A stretch of 64,000 nucleotides of DNA from Flavobacterium sp. KMS (GCF_000813005.1 NZ_JSYP01000011.1:124001-188000), one strand, 5' to 3'; shown: positions 25,544 to 35,180, numbered from the stretch's first letter. Translations and numbers: made by a program. The notes: generated from the letters alone by a model not told the origin.

Positions 25544-28387
25544 ATGGTTATGAAAAGTTGGATGGCGGTATTCTTATTTATCTTACAAGTAGCGATTTCT
25601 TTCGCGCAAAGCGAAACTGGTTTTTTAGGAAAAATTATCGATTCCAGAACACAGAAGCCGTTGCAATATGTTGTGGTTAGTATTCAAAATTCTTCAACCA
25701 TGCAATTAACAGATAGCGATGGTACATTTAAATTACTTTTATTATCCGAAGGAGATCAATTATTATTACTGCACAGTCAAGGATATAAAGATTTGCTTTT
25801 TCCTGTAAAGGTTGTTTCTGGACAAATGACAGATTTAGGAGTTTTGATTTTAGATGAAGACAATCAAATTGGTTCACAAGCTATTCTGATTTCTTTATCC
25901 GAGAGTGATTTGACAGATGATAATAGTACATCCGAGAATACTTCGGGACTTTTGCAATCATCTCGTGATGCGTTCTTACAGGCATCGGCTTTTAATTGGG
26001 GACAAGCCCGTTTTAGGATGCGAGGATTAGATAGCGAGCATGCTAAAATGACGATTAATGGTGTTGAAATGAACAAAATGTATGATGGCAGACCACAATG
26101 GGGAAATTGGGGTGGGCTGAATGATGCTACCAGAAATCAAGAGTTTTCTGTCGGGACGGCAACATCAGATTATACATTTGGAGGGATTTTAGGCACGCAA
26201 CAAATTAATACCCGTGCTTCGATATACCGACCAACTTCCCGAATTACATTTTCGGGTAGTAATACCAATTATAGTTTGCGAGCAATGGCAACCTATGCTA
26301 CAGGATTAATGCCTTCTGGATGGGCTTTTGTAGTTTCAGCAGGGAAACGTTGGGCAAACGAAGGTTATTTTGAAGGAACAAATTACGATGCCGATTCTTT
26401 CTTTATGAGTGTCGAAAAGAAATTAAGTGACAGTCATTCGCTCAATTTCACTGGATTTTATACGCCAAATTCAAGAGGGAAAAATTCACCAAATACAAAC
26501 GAAGTAACACAACTTACCAACGAACAATATAATTCTTATTGGGGGTGGCAAGATGGTAAGAAAAGAAATGCACGACTAAAAACTGTTGAAGAACCCGTTT
26601 TAATGCTGAATCATTTTTTTAAGATAGATGATAAAACAACTTTAAATTCCAGTATAACATATCAGTTCGGGAAAATCAGCAATAGTAATATCGATTATCA
26701 AAATGCCGATAGTCCTGATCCTACCTATTATCGTAAGTTACCAAGTTATTATAGTTCGCTTTATGCAAAAGACCGAGGAGAATACCCAGGCGATTTTACA
26801 CCCGATTATGAAAATGCAGAGATAAACAGAACTCATTTCTTAGCAAATCCTCAAATAAATTGGGATGAATTATATCGATCAAATCGAACTATTACAACCG
26901 ACTCAAAAGGAATGGTAAATGGTTATGTAGCTGCTCAGAGTCATTACGTTTTGTATGAAGACAGAACAGATGATAAAACAATATCTTTTAACTCTACTAT
27001 AAACTCTCAATTAACGGAGAATATAATTTTTAATGGCGGAATCGCTTTTAGAAATTTAAAATCACATAATTATCAATTTCTCACGGATTTATTGGGAGGA
27101 TCGTATTTTGTAGATATTGATTTGTTTTACAAAGGCGATCAATCGCAATCGGATTTGCAGCATCCAAATCGTCAAGTAGGAGTAGGAGATACGTATGGAT
27201 ATAACTATAATTATCTGGCAAATACAGTTGACGTTTTTACGCAGTTTAAATTCTCTTATCGCAAAGTCGATTTTTATCTTGCTCAGGCCTTCTCAAGTGC
27301 TACTTATCAAAGAGATGGTTTATATCAAAACGGAATCTATGCTACAAATTCTTTTGGCAAAAGTGAGAAAGTGAATTTTGAGAATTTTGCTTTTAAGGGA
27401 GGATTAACATATAAAATATCAGGAAAACAATGGTTGTTTTTTAATGGAGCGCATTTAACCAAAGCACCGACAATAAGAAATACATTTCCCAACGCTCGAC
27501 TTAATAATGGTATAGTCGACGGAATAGAAAGTATGAACATTAGTAGTCTTGAAGGAAACTACATATATCATTCGCCTAAACTAAAAACCAGATTTACGGG
27601 ATATTATAGTTTGATAAAGAATGCAACGCAAACTTCCTTTTTCTATGCCGAAGGAATTTTTGATGATGGTGCTGGATATGATAATACAAATGCATTTGTA
27701 AGCCAGACATTAACACATTTAAACAAAAAGAATATTGGTGCTGAGTTAAGTTTTGAATATCAAATCCTGCCTACTTTTAAAACCACTTTGTCTGCTGCAT
27801 ACGGGCAATATACGTATGATAGTAACCCGAATGTAACAATTACAAACGATGCTCAGGCATCTTTAACAAATAGTAATCCTGTTTATAATTTTGGAACTGC
27901 GGCACTAAAAAATTACAAACAACCAGGAATGCCACAACAAGCCTATTCATTTGGGGTTGAATATCGTAATCCTAGATATTGGTGGCTTGGCGCGAATATA
28001 AATTACCTCACAAATTCTTATATAGACGTATCTCCAATTTCCAGAACAGCGCAGTTTTATATTAATCCTAAGAGTGGTTTTCCTTTTCCTGAAGCCTCAG
28101 CAGAAAGAGCCAGGGTATTATTGAAGCAAGAAAAGTTTAATCCGATTTCATTATTAAATATTACAGGAGGAAAATCATGGCGTATTCGCAGAAAGAATAT
28201 TTCTCTTTTTGCAAGTGTAAATAATGTGCTGAATACGATCTATAAAACGGGTGGTTTTGAACAAGCAAGGAATGCAAATTTCCGCCGATTAGATCAGCAA
28301 GCTTCGAGCGGAACCCCATCATTTGCGCCAAAGTATTTTTATGGATACGGAAGAACCTATTTCGGAAACCTGGCAATTAATTTATAA
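25544..28387 (+). CDS. TonB-dependent receptor with carboxypeptidase-like N-domain
   Basis: 947 aa; ATG 25544 or 25550. Signal peptide (to about residue 22, FAQ), carboxypeptidase-regulatory-like domain (about 26-105), plug (RFRMRGLDSEHAKMTINGVEMN, with GGLNDATRNQEFSVG and a GGILGTQQINTRAS-type motif) and a large barrel ending LAINL. It lacks a SusD partner. It is followed 19 bp later by a DUF5689 lipoprotein gene, so the two act as a pair, a combination that in Flavobacteriia often accompanies secreted nucleases or phosphatases. The ligand is unknown. Confidence 0.88.
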   Translation: MVMKSWMAVFLFILQVAISFAQSETGFLGKIIDSRTQKPLQYVVVSIQNSSTMQLTDSDGTFKLLLLSEGDQLLLLHSQGYKDLLFPVKVVSGQMTDLGVLILDEDNQIGSQAILISLSESDLTDDNSTSENTSGLLQSSRDAFLQASAFNWGQARFRMRGLDSEHAKMTINGVEMNKMYDGRPQWGNWGGLNDATRNQEFSVGTATSDYTFGGILGTQQINTRASIYRPTSRITFSGSNTNYSLRAMATYATGLMPSGWAFVVSAGKRWANEGYFEGTNYDADSFFMSVEKKLSDSHSLNFTGFYTPNSRGKNSPNTNEVTQLTNEQYNSYWGWQDGKKRNARLKTVEEPVLMLNHFFKIDDKTTLNSSITYQFGKISNSNIDYQNADSPDPTYYRKLPSYYSSLYAKDRGEYPGDFTPDYENAEINRTHFLANPQINWDELYRSNRTITTDSKGMVNGYVAAQSHYVLYEDRTDDKTISFNSTINSQLTENIIFNGGIAFRNLKSHNYQFLTDLLGGSYFVDIDLFYKGDQSQSDLQHPNRQVGVGDTYGYNYNYLANTVDVFTQFKFSYRKVDFYLAQAFSSATYQRDGLYQNGIYATNSFGKSEKVNFENFAFKGGLTYKISGKQWLFFNGAHLTKAPTIRNTFPNARLNNGIVDGIESMNISSLEGNYIYHSPKLKTRFTGYYSLIKNATQTSFFYAEGIFDDGAGYDNTNAFVSQTLTHLNKKNIGAELSFEYQILPTFKTTLSAAYGQYTYDSNPNVTITNDAQASLTNSNPVYNFGTAALKNYKQPGMPQQAYSFGVEYRNPRYWWLGANINYLTNSYIDVSPISRTAQFYINPKSGFPFPEASAERARVLLKQEKFNPISLLNITGGKSWRIRRKNISLFASVNNVLNTIYKTGGFEQARNANFRRLDQQASSGTPSFAPKYFYGYGRTYFGNLAINL

Positions 28388-28406
28388 ATATATAAACGTA
28401 TTTAAT

Positions 28407-29759
28407 ATGAAGAATAAATATAACCCTTCGGTTTTTTTAGTAATTGTGATGCTTGCTTTTTTTGGTTGTGCAGGAGAAGAAACGGCAATTCCGGAACTTA
28501 CATGTAACCAGCCTGATTTAAAAGTAAACAAAACTGTGTCTGATGTTTATAATGCTGCCAATCCTGTTGCGGCTAAATATTTATATGATGATATTATAGA
28601 AGGATATGTCGTTTCTAGTGATGAATCGGGTAATTTTTTTAAAACAATATCTTTTCAAACCATACCTATAAATGGCGTTGCACAAGGATTTAGTATAGGG
28701 TTTGACGCGACAAACTCCTATATCGATTATAGAATAGGAAGCAAGGTATTCATAAAATTAAAGAACCAATTTACTGATATTTACTATGGCGGAATGAGGA
28801 TTGGGAGTTTGTATGTTAATGCCTATGGAGAAGCAACAGTTGGAAGAATTGCGCAAAATGAGTATAAAAATGTATTGAATACTTCATGTACTGTAATTGA
28901 CGAAAACAAGTTAGTTCGTTCCCTTTCGCTGTCAGAATTATTAAATGATAATAACATAAATACATTAGTGCAATTATCTGATGTTCAATTTGCCGATGCA
29001 GCATTAGGTCGTCATTATTTTGAAGAAGCAAATAATGTAGGAGGTGCTACAAACTGGAATTTGCGCGATAAAGCGGGTAATCAGGTTATTTTTAGAACTA
29101 GTAGTTATGCCGATTTCGCAACCAGTTTAGTGCCAAAAGGAAGTGGAACAGTTCGAGGAATATTGACAAAATATGGTACAGATTATCAAATAATGGTACG
29201 TTCAGAAAAAGATGTAGTAATGGAAGGGAAGAGAACTATTCCGTTTTTCTCAGAAGATTTTCAATCAGTCAAACATAATGTGAATTTTAGTCTGCCAGGT
29301 TGGAGTAATATTGTTGAAAAAGCAACCAAATTATGGAAAAGTATTGTTTACGCAGGTAATGGTTACGCCGAGTTCAATACGACAAGTACAACAGCCGCCG
29401 AAAACGTTGCTTGGTTGGTTTCTCCTAAAATCAATACAACAGATTATAAAAACGCGGTACTGTCTTTTAGAAGTGCACAACATGATTTAAAAGTGGATTC
29501 TCCGTTGAATGCTTTAGAAGTTTATGTGTCAACTAATTTTGATGGTTCGAATATCACTAAGGCTAAATGGACAAAATTAACTGCAAAAGTCGCCTCGTTA
29601 TCAACTCCTACACGACAGTTTATAAGTTCAGGAGGTATAGATTTATCTGCTTATTCAGGAAATATTCATATTGCATTTAAGTATATTGGATCAGGTAAAG
29701 ACAAAACACTTAACGGAGCTTTTATGGTAGACGATGTTGTAATTGTAGGAGATAAGTAA
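28407..29759 (+). CDS. DUF5689 domain-containing lipoprotein
   Basis: 450 aa from ATG 28407. The longer frame from 28323 overlaps the receptor end and was not used. The N-terminus is a lipoprotein signal with lipobox LAFFGC (Cys about 22). Then a DUF5689 region (about 60-270; YLYDDIIEGYVVSSDESGNFFKTISFQ) and a C-terminal choice-of-anchor J-like/galactose-binding region (about 290-450; FFSEDFQSVKHN, WLVSPKINTT, FKYIGSGKD). Probably anchored on the outer face of the outer membrane and paired with the receptor upstream. The function is not established. Confidence 0.85.
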   Translation: MKNKYNPSVFLVIVMLAFFGCAGEETAIPELTCNQPDLKVNKTVSDVYNAANPVAAKYLYDDIIEGYVVSSDESGNFFKTISFQTIPINGVAQGFSIGFDATNSYIDYRIGSKVFIKLKNQFTDIYYGGMRIGSLYVNAYGEATVGRIAQNEYKNVLNTSCTVIDENKLVRSLSLSELLNDNNINTLVQLSDVQFADAALGRHYFEEANNVGGATNWNLRDKAGNQVIFRTSSYADFATSLVPKGSGTVRGILTKYGTDYQIMVRSEKDVVMEGKRTIPFFSEDFQSVKHNVNFSLPGWSNIVEKATKLWKSIVYAGNGYAEFNTTSTTAAENVAWLVSPKINTTDYKNAVLSFRSAQHDLKVDSPLNALEVYVSTNFDGSNITKAKWTKLTAKVASLSTPTRQFISSGGIDLSAYSGNIHIAFKYIGSGKDKTLNGAFMVDDVVIVGDK

Positions 29760-29928
29760 GGATTTATATTTTGAGTACTATTTGTAAAATAATATAAATC
29801 GCTGGTATTCAATTGATAAATAAAAACCTGTTTTAAGGATTTGTTATATGACTTAGTTTTTTAGAAGTAAAAACAGTATTTTTTCGATGATTTTTGTATT
29901 TTGGTCATCCCAAATCGATATAAATACC

Positions 29929-30795
29929 ATGATGAAAAACTACTTCATTGCCATTTTTATGATGGCTTTTCCATGTTTGATCCACAGTCAAGATCAAGAA
30001 AATCAAGTTAAGTTAAAACAAATTAATGTCGTAAAGACTAATTACCGCGATTTAAAAAGTGGTGAAATTGAAAACAAAACGGTTCTGTTTAAGGACGGTA
30101 AACTTTTGTCAATTAAGACATCCGACGTTGTGCAAAGTTTTTTTTATAATCCAAAAGGATTGCTAGACATGACTGTAAAAGAAAGAATAGGTAGCAACTG
30201 GAAAGAGGTTGTAAATTATAGTTATGACAAAGAAGACAGAATCACCAAATTCTTAAAAAAATATGATGAAAATGGTGAGACGGTAACCAAGACAGTAACG
30301 ATGACTTACGAAGGTGCCAGAATAAAAGCTATTACCAAAAAAAGTAATATTCATACTGTAATTGAGGATATAGAATATGTGGTTGAAAATGGACTTATCA
30401 TCAGACGCTCTTCCAGAGATAGAAATCAACAAATTTTTAATAAGATCGAATATGTGTATTCTAATGATAATGTGATAAGACACAAAGGAGTACTTGGAGA
30501 AAAAATGTTTAATAATTTTACTTTCGATGACAAAAAATCGGTTGATTTATTAATCGTGCAGAATTTATTTGGACCAAACTATAAAGTAATTGTACCATTA
30601 ATCTCTTTTCATGAAGAAGAGTTTGACTTTGAATCTATTTCATATAATAATGAATTAGCATTTATTCCATCATCTACAAATTACACTGGAGTTACCGGAA
30701 AATATAAGTATAATGCTGCGAATTATCCAATATCATCTTCGTTTTTAGAGCAAAATGGTATTGTTAAAATTGATAAAACTTACATTTACGAGTAA
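29929..30795 (+). CDS. Exported protein of unknown function
   Basis: 288 aa from ATG 29929 (a second ATG follows directly); a longer frame from 29887 would spoil the signal peptide. The signal is about 1-20 (MMAFPCLIHSQ). The mature part consists of many short strand-turn units of the kind GKLLSIKTSD / YNPKGLLDMTVKE / YSYDKEDRITKFLKKYDENGE, i.e. RHS/YD-like or DUF4595-type repeats found in secreted Bacteroidota proteins. No catalytic motif. Alone between the DUF5689 gene and hflX. Confidence 0.7.
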   Translation: MMKNYFIAIFMMAFPCLIHSQDQENQVKLKQINVVKTNYRDLKSGEIENKTVLFKDGKLLSIKTSDVVQSFFYNPKGLLDMTVKERIGSNWKEVVNYSYDKEDRITKFLKKYDENGETVTKTVTMTYEGARIKAITKKSNIHTVIEDIEYVVENGLIIRRSSRDRNQQIFNKIEYVYSNDNVIRHKGVLGEKMFNNFTFDDKKSVDLLIVQNLFGPNYKVIVPLISFHEEEFDFESISYNNELAFIPSSTNYTGVTGKYKYNAANYPISSSFLEQNGIVKIDKTYIYE

Positions 30796-30812
30796 GAATA
30801 ATTACTGAATAG

Positions 30813-30857
30813 CAATTGAAGTCTTTGGTTTTGTATTATAAAAAAAGACTTCAATTG
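30813..30857. terminator. Inverted repeat, probable terminator
   Basis: Arms CAATTGAAGTCTTT and AAAGACTTCAATTG (14 bp) with a 17-nt loop, between the exported-protein gene and hflX. No strong T tail on the + side, so the terminator role is only likely. Confidence 0.5.
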
Positions 30858-30879
30858 GCTTTAGTACCTTGCAAATCAC

Positions 30880-30887
30880 TAAATTTG
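30880..30887 (+). promoter_or_regulatory. Candidate -7 box for hflX
   Basis: TAAATTTG matches TAnnTTTG exactly, 16 bp before the hflX ATG. Confidence 0.55.
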
Positions 30888-30903
30888 TAGCTTATTTAAA
30901 GTT

Positions 30904-32139
30904 ATGTTAGAAAAAGAAGTACTAAATTTTGAAAAAACAGCCATTGTTGGGATTGTAACTCAAAATCAAAGTGAAGAAAAGTTAAATGAATATCTGGACG
31001 AGTTAGAGTTTTTGACTTTTACTGCAGGCGGAGAAGTTATAAAACGCTTCACGCAAAAAATGGAACGTCCAAATCCTAAAACTTTTGTTGGAACAGGTAA
31101 AATAGACGAAATCAATCTTTTTGTAAAAGAACATGGTATTTCGACTCTAGTATTTGATGATGAATTATCACCATCGCAACAAAAGAATATATCCAAAATT
31201 ATAGATTGTAAAATCCTTGATAGAACGCATCTTATTCTAGATATTTTTGCTCAAAGAGCCGAAACATCTTATGCGAGAACACAAGTAGAACTAGCACAAT
31301 GCCAGTATTTATTGCCTAGACTTTCGGGTATGTGGACACACTTGGAACGCCAAAAAGGTGGTATCGGAATGCGTGGACCTGGAGAAACGGAAATCGAGAC
31401 AGACAGACGTATCGTTCGTGACCGAATTGCATTATTGAAAGAGAAAATAAAAACTATCGATAAGCAAATGGGTGTGCAACGTAGTAATCGCGGTGCAATG
31501 GTTCGTGTGGCTTTGGTAGGATATACCAATGTTGGAAAATCGACATTGATGAACGCAGTTGGTAAAAGTGATGTTTTTGTAGAAAACAAATTGTTTGCTA
31601 CTTTGGACACAACAGTTCGTAAAGTAGTTATCAAAAACTTACCTTTTTTACTTTCGGACACGGTAGGGTTTATTCGTAAATTACCAACTCAATTAGTAGA
31701 TTCTTTTAAGAGTACACTAGATGAGGTTCGCGAAGCCGATTTGTTATTGCATATTGTAGATATTTCTCATGCTGATTTTGAAGATCATATTGAATCGGTA
31801 AATCAAACCTTGTTAGATATTAAAGCTAATGATAAGCCAGTTATTATGGTTTTTAATAAGATTGATGCTTACAAACATTTAACAATCGATGAAGATGATT
31901 TAATTACCGAAAAAACACCAAGACATTATACGCTTGAAGAGTGGAAGACTACTTGGATGCACCGTTTAGGAGAGCAAAATGCTTTGTTTATTTCGGCTAC
32001 CAATAAAGAAAACTTCGAAGAGTTTAGAGAGCGAGTTTATGAAGCTGTAAGACAAATTCATATTACCCGATTCCCATACAATAAGTTTTTGTATCCAGAT
32101 TATAAGGATGCAATCGAGAAAGAAGAAGATGAAGATTAA
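30904..32139 (+). CDS. hflX: GTPase HflX
   Basis: 411 aa. The N-terminal HflX domain (about 10-190) carries the family phrases FVGTGKIDEI, FDDELSPSQQKN, RTHLILDIFAQRA, QVELAQCQYLLPRLSGMW and GGIGMRGPGETEIE. The G domain follows, with the P-loop GYTNVGKS at 206-213, DTVGFIRKLP (switch II) and NKID. HflX binds the 50S ribosomal subunit and rescues or recycles stalled/heat-damaged ribosomes. Full length. Confidence 0.95.
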   Translation: MLEKEVLNFEKTAIVGIVTQNQSEEKLNEYLDELEFLTFTAGGEVIKRFTQKMERPNPKTFVGTGKIDEINLFVKEHGISTLVFDDELSPSQQKNISKIIDCKILDRTHLILDIFAQRAETSYARTQVELAQCQYLLPRLSGMWTHLERQKGGIGMRGPGETEIETDRRIVRDRIALLKEKIKTIDKQMGVQRSNRGAMVRVALVGYTNVGKSTLMNAVGKSDVFVENKLFATLDTTVRKVVIKNLPFLLSDTVGFIRKLPTQLVDSFKSTLDEVREADLLLHIVDISHADFEDHIESVNQTLLDIKANDKPVIMVFNKIDAYKHLTIDEDDLITEKTPRHYTLEEWKTTWMHRLGEQNALFISATNKENFEEFRERVYEAVRQIHITRFPYNKFLYPDYKDAIEKEEDED

Positions 32140-32140
32140 A

Positions 32141-32176
32141 AAAAAAGCGCTTACAATTTGTAAGCGCTTTTTTTAT
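32141..32176. terminator. Bidirectional terminator between hflX and the DUF3078 gene
   Basis: Hairpin AAAAAAAGCGCTTACAA / TTGTAAGCGCTTTTTTT serving both converging genes. Confidence 0.92.
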
Positions 32177-32179
32177 GTT

Positions 32180-33112
32180 TTAAAATAAGTAGTTGATTCC
32201 TAAACCAAATACTTCTCTGGTTTGAAACCCTTGAAAAGCATTGTCGTCATAAATCGCTTGAAAGGATAAATTGGTCGACAGGAATTTATTGATTTTCATT
32301 ACAATGTTTAATGAATAATCGATGTCTACATTCTGAGGATCCTCTAAGTAATTAGAATATAAGTTTAAGATGTTTTCGGCAGAAACATTTGTCATAATAT
32401 TAAGTTTATAATATGCCGAAGCATAGAAACCTAACTCGTAACGCATCGTTTTGTTCGCTTTAACGCCAAAATAAGATTCATCTACATATCCAACTTCAGA
32501 AGTGTATAACTTGTCTACAAAAGTCATTTTTGAGGTTACAGGAGCGAAGTTTAATTTTAGATTGTCATCTTTCTTCCAGAAAATACCTGGACCAAAAGTA
32601 AGATAACCCGGAGACATGAAATTAGTGTTCTCAGTTCTTATTTCAGCACCATTTGCATCTTGTCCGTAAACATATCCTTTGGTAAACTGAGTTCTGAAAT
32701 TACCAAAAAAGGAGTAATACCAATTTCCGAATGCCCTTTTTCCGTAAATAGAATTAATCTCTAAACGGTCATCTGTCTTTTTCTCAAAATCAGAATTCTC
32801 GGTTTGTAAGATACCATAAGAAGCCAGGATTTTATTGTCCCAACTGATGTCATCTTTCTTGTAGTTGATGTTGTAATTAAGCCCTAAGTTTCCCGATACA
32901 TTATTTTCACCACCAGCAATCCAGTTATTAAAATTAGATTGGTTAAAAAGGAATGAGATATTCCCTGTGCTTTTCCATCCATTTCCTGTTGTATCGGATA
33001 TGAATTTTACCGCTTTTTCTGTGTTTTTTACTAATTCTTTTTCAGTGTTCTGTGCCTCAACAAACGTTAAGCTTGTTAGGAAGATAAAAAGGAGTTGAAG
33101 AAGATTTTTCAT
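32180..33112 (-). CDS. DUF3078 domain-containing outer-membrane protein
   Basis: 310 aa from ATG 33112. A longer frame from a TTG at 33142 overlaps the -7 box and was rejected. Signal peptide (about 1-20, FVEAQ). The mature part is an anti-parallel barrel of the DUF3078 type: FLFNQSNFNNWIAGGENNVSGNLGLNYNINYKKDDISWDN, with the conserved N-W-x-x-GG phrase, and a last strand FGLGINYLF. Probably an outer-membrane protein of unknown cargo. Last gene of the suf region on this strand, but with its own promoter box. Confidence 0.85.
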   Translation of the reverse strand: MKNLLQLLFIFLTSLTFVEAQNTEKELVKNTEKAVKFISDTTGNGWKSTGNISFLFNQSNFNNWIAGGENNVSGNLGLNYNINYKKDDISWDNKILASYGILQTENSDFEKKTDDRLEINSIYGKRAFGNWYYSFFGNFRTQFTKGYVYGQDANGAEIRTENTNFMSPGYLTFGPGIFWKKDDNLKLNFAPVTSKMTFVDKLYTSEVGYVDESYFGVKANKTMRYELGFYASAYYKLNIMTNVSAENILNLYSNYLEDPQNVDIDYSLNIVMKINKFLSTNLSFQAIYDDNAFQGFQTREVFGLGINYLF

Positions 33113-33139
33113 ATGATCCTGTTTAAAAGTTGATTTAAA

Positions 33140-33147
33140 CAAATATA
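33140..33147 (-). promoter_or_regulatory. Candidate -7 box for the DUF3078 gene
   Basis: The minus strand reads TATATTTG, exact TAnnTTTG, 27 bp before ATG 33112. Confidence 0.55.
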
Positions 33148-33193
33148 CTAAAAACCTTGAAGTTGTTAAAACTTACTCAATTTTATTTGTAAT

Positions 33194-33703
33194 TTATTTC
33201 TTATTTTCTTTATATAAAGGCACGGCAGAGCACGCTTCGCCATACATGATACTTCTGGCAAAAGGTTGTAAATAGTGTGCCGCCAAGATGTAAGCACGTG
33301 TAGGGACAGGTTTTTTAGAACATCCTTTTATAATAACAGGTTTGCTTTTATATGCAGTATAATCCAGCTCGCGCAAGATTTCTTCATACAAACTAGCATC
33401 TAGATCTTCTAATGTGCCATCAACAATTTTTTTAGCAAATGGAGCTAATTGCACAGCAACCAAAATTGAAGCCCAAGCGGGAACTATCGCATTTGTGCTG
33501 CAATTAATTGCTACATAAGCATCTTGGTATTGTGACCAATTGTGGTTTTTAAGGTGTTCGCGAAAGTCTTTTTCTTTTAATAGAAAACCTTCCAGTAGCC
33601 ATTGCGAAATATCAATTTGCGCACGCAATCCTTTTGGATAATAATCCTCTAGGTCAAAAACTTCCAAAGCACTATTGGCAACTTTATTGATTATTTCTTC
33701 CAT
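33194..33703 (-). CDS. DUF2480 family protein
   Basis: 169 aa, soluble. Matches DUF2480, a Bacteroidota-specific family seen inside suf regions: an N-terminal ANSALEVFDLEDYYPKG segment, then ALQ-like CSTNAIVPAWASILVA and KGCSKKPVPTRAYILAA. The conserved Cys residues (CSTN and KGCSKK) could bind a metal or cluster, but this is inference. Same strand as, and 73 bp downstream of, the DUF59/SufT-like gene, so it probably belongs to the second suf unit. Confidence 0.85.
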   Translation of the reverse strand: MEEIINKVANSALEVFDLEDYYPKGLRAQIDISQWLLEGFLLKEKDFREHLKNHNWSQYQDAYVAINCSTNAIVPAWASILVAVQLAPFAKKIVDGTLEDLDASLYEEILRELDYTAYKSKPVIIKGCSKKPVPTRAYILAAHYLQPFARSIMYGEACSAVPLYKENKK

Positions 33704-33776
33704 TTCTTTTAGTTTTCAGTTTCAGTCTTCAGTCACAGTTAAATACTGTAAACTGAGACTGAAAACCGTTTACTTT

Positions 33777-34100
33777 TTAAAGCATTCCTAATTCTAATTT
33801 AGCTTCTTCGCTCATTAACTCTTTGCTCCAAGGCGGATCAAAAGTAATCTCTACTTCAGCATCTTTTACATTGTCGATAGATTTTACTTTCTCTTCAACT
33901 TCTCTTGGTAAACTTTCGGCTACTGGGCAGTTTGGAGATGTAAGTGTCATTAAGATTTTTACTTCGTAATCAGTATTTACCATTACATCATAAATTAATC
34001 CTAACTCATATATATCTACAGGAATCTCAGGGTCGTATATTGTTTTTAAGATTTTTACGATTGATTCTCCTAATTCGTTAGTGTCTATTTCGTGTTCCAT
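33777..34100 (-). CDS. DUF59/MIP18-type SUF-associated Fe-S assembly protein
   Basis: 107 aa from ATG 34100; the longer frame from 34157 covers upstream repeat DNA and was rejected. The DUF59 pattern is clear: VKILKTIYDPEIPVDIYELGLIYDV, LTSPNCPVAESLPREVEEK with the conserved Cys, and DPPWSKELMSEEAKLELGML at the C-terminus. Proteins of this kind (SufT-like, PaaD/MIP18 relatives) help mature Fe-S proteins. It lies 217 bp downstream of sufE across a repeat. Confidence 0.9.
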   Translation of the reverse strand: MEHEIDTNELGESIVKILKTIYDPEIPVDIYELGLIYDVMVNTDYEVKILMTLTSPNCPVAESLPREVEEKVKSIDNVKDAEVEITFDPPWSKELMSEEAKLELGML

Positions 34101-34316
34101 TTTTTTGTTTTTGTTTTTTTCACCGTATAAGTGATGTAAGTTCATTTTAAACAGCAAGCTTATTTTTTTCTCACCATTAAGATATTAAGAAAATTAAGTT
34201 TTGCTTCTTTATGAAATTTAATGTTTTAGTTATTTTATAGTAAGATGATTAAGTTTATTTCTTAATGAAACTTAATTTCTTAATGGTTCAAATCAAAAAC
34301 ATTATGTTTTATTAAT
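34101..34316. repeat. 'CACCATTAAG / CTTAATGGT' intergenic repeat in the suf region
   Basis: CACCATTAAGATATTAAGAAAATTAAG near 34172 and ACTTAATTTCTTAATGGTTC near 34271-34290 form inverted copies of the motif seen at 21.98-22.34 kb, here between sufE and the DUF59 gene. Confidence 0.75.
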
Positions 34317-34742
34317 TTAATTTTTGTTTTTTGAGTCGAATGCCAAAGCGTACATTTTGATATTTTTAATCATCGAAACTAAACCGTTTGCACGTGTTGC
34401 AGATAAATGCTCTTTTAGTCCAATTGCATCAATAAAATCAACATCTGCTTTTAAGATATCTTCTGCTTTCTGATTTGAGAAAGCTCTAATTAAGATTGCA
34501 ATGATTCCTTTGGTTAAAATAGCATCACTATCAGCAGTAAAAACAATTTTATCATCATTCTGCTCGCCTTGTAACCAAACTTTCGATTGGCAGCCTTTAA
34601 TTAGATTTTCGTCTGTTTTATATTCTTCTTTTATTAACGGAAGATTTTTGCCTAGTTCGATAATGTATTCATAACGTTGCATCCAATCGTCGAACATGGA
34701 GAACTCATCGACTATTTCGTCTTGTATTTCTTTTATTGTCAT
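34317..34742 (-). CDS. sufE: SufE family sulfur acceptor
   Basis: 141 aa from ATG 34742, one base after the preceding stop. Cys51 lies in LIKGCQSKVWL, the conserved sulfur-accepting loop of SufE, and GIIAILIRAFSNQ and LSATRANGLVSMI are family phrases. SufE takes persulfide from SufS and passes it to the SufBCD scaffold. Confidence 0.93.
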   Translation of the reverse strand: MTIKEIQDEIVDEFSMFDDWMQRYEYIIELGKNLPLIKEEYKTDENLIKGCQSKVWLQGEQNDDKIVFTADSDAILTKGIIAILIRAFSNQKAEDILKADVDFIDAIGLKEHLSATRANGLVSMIKNIKMYALAFDSKNKN

Positions 34743-34743
34743 G

Positions 34744-35169
34744 TTATTCTTGCGTAAAAGCAACTAATAAAGTTACTAATTTTTCTATTTCTGTTGGCGG
34801 AAAACCATCGTCAAATCCTTTTGTTTCATAGGTTTTTCCGTTTTGTGTTATTTTTAAATTTGCAATGGCAGCTCCATCATGAAAACGTTTTTCGGTAGGT
34901 GCTTTTAAATTTGGAATTGCCTCTAAATTTATTTTTTTAAATTCAGAAGTAATTTTTGCCCATTGCATTCCATTGATTTTATTGGTAGCAGATTCTTCAC
35001 CTCTGCTTTTTGTGATAGTAACCATTTGGTCTTTTACCACAACCTTCAGATAATAACCTCGCGACATAGCCGAATATTCTATCTGTGTTGTACTCATATC
35101 TGTATTCTTTTGGCTAGTACAGTTGTTTCCTATAAAAATTGTCAGAAGTAAAAAAGATAGTATTTTCAT
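34744..35169 (-). CDS. Small lipoprotein between sufS and sufE
   Basis: 141 aa. An N-terminal signal with lipobox-like IGNNCTS (Cys about 17) is followed by a small beta-rich domain (AMSRGYYLKVVVKDQMVTITKSRG, KTYETKGFDDGFPP). The stop is one base before the sufE ATG and the start 11 bp after the sufS stop, so it is translated in the suf transcript. I do not recognise a named family; the function is unknown. A periplasmic or surface lipoprotein inside a cytosolic Fe-S operon is odd. Confidence 0.75.
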   Translation of the reverse strand: MKILSFLLLTIFIGNNCTSQKNTDMSTTQIEYSAMSRGYYLKVVVKDQMVTITKSRGEESATNKINGMQWAKITSEFKKINLEAIPNLKAPTEKRFHDGAAIANLKITQNGKTYETKGFDDGFPPTEIEKLVTLLVAFTQE

Positions 35170-35180
35170 ATGTCGTGTTG

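Noticed and set aside
34100..34157. Longer start for the DUF59 gene
   Set aside because: The extra 19 codons read into repeat-rich spacer, and ATG 34100 gives the normal family N-terminus.
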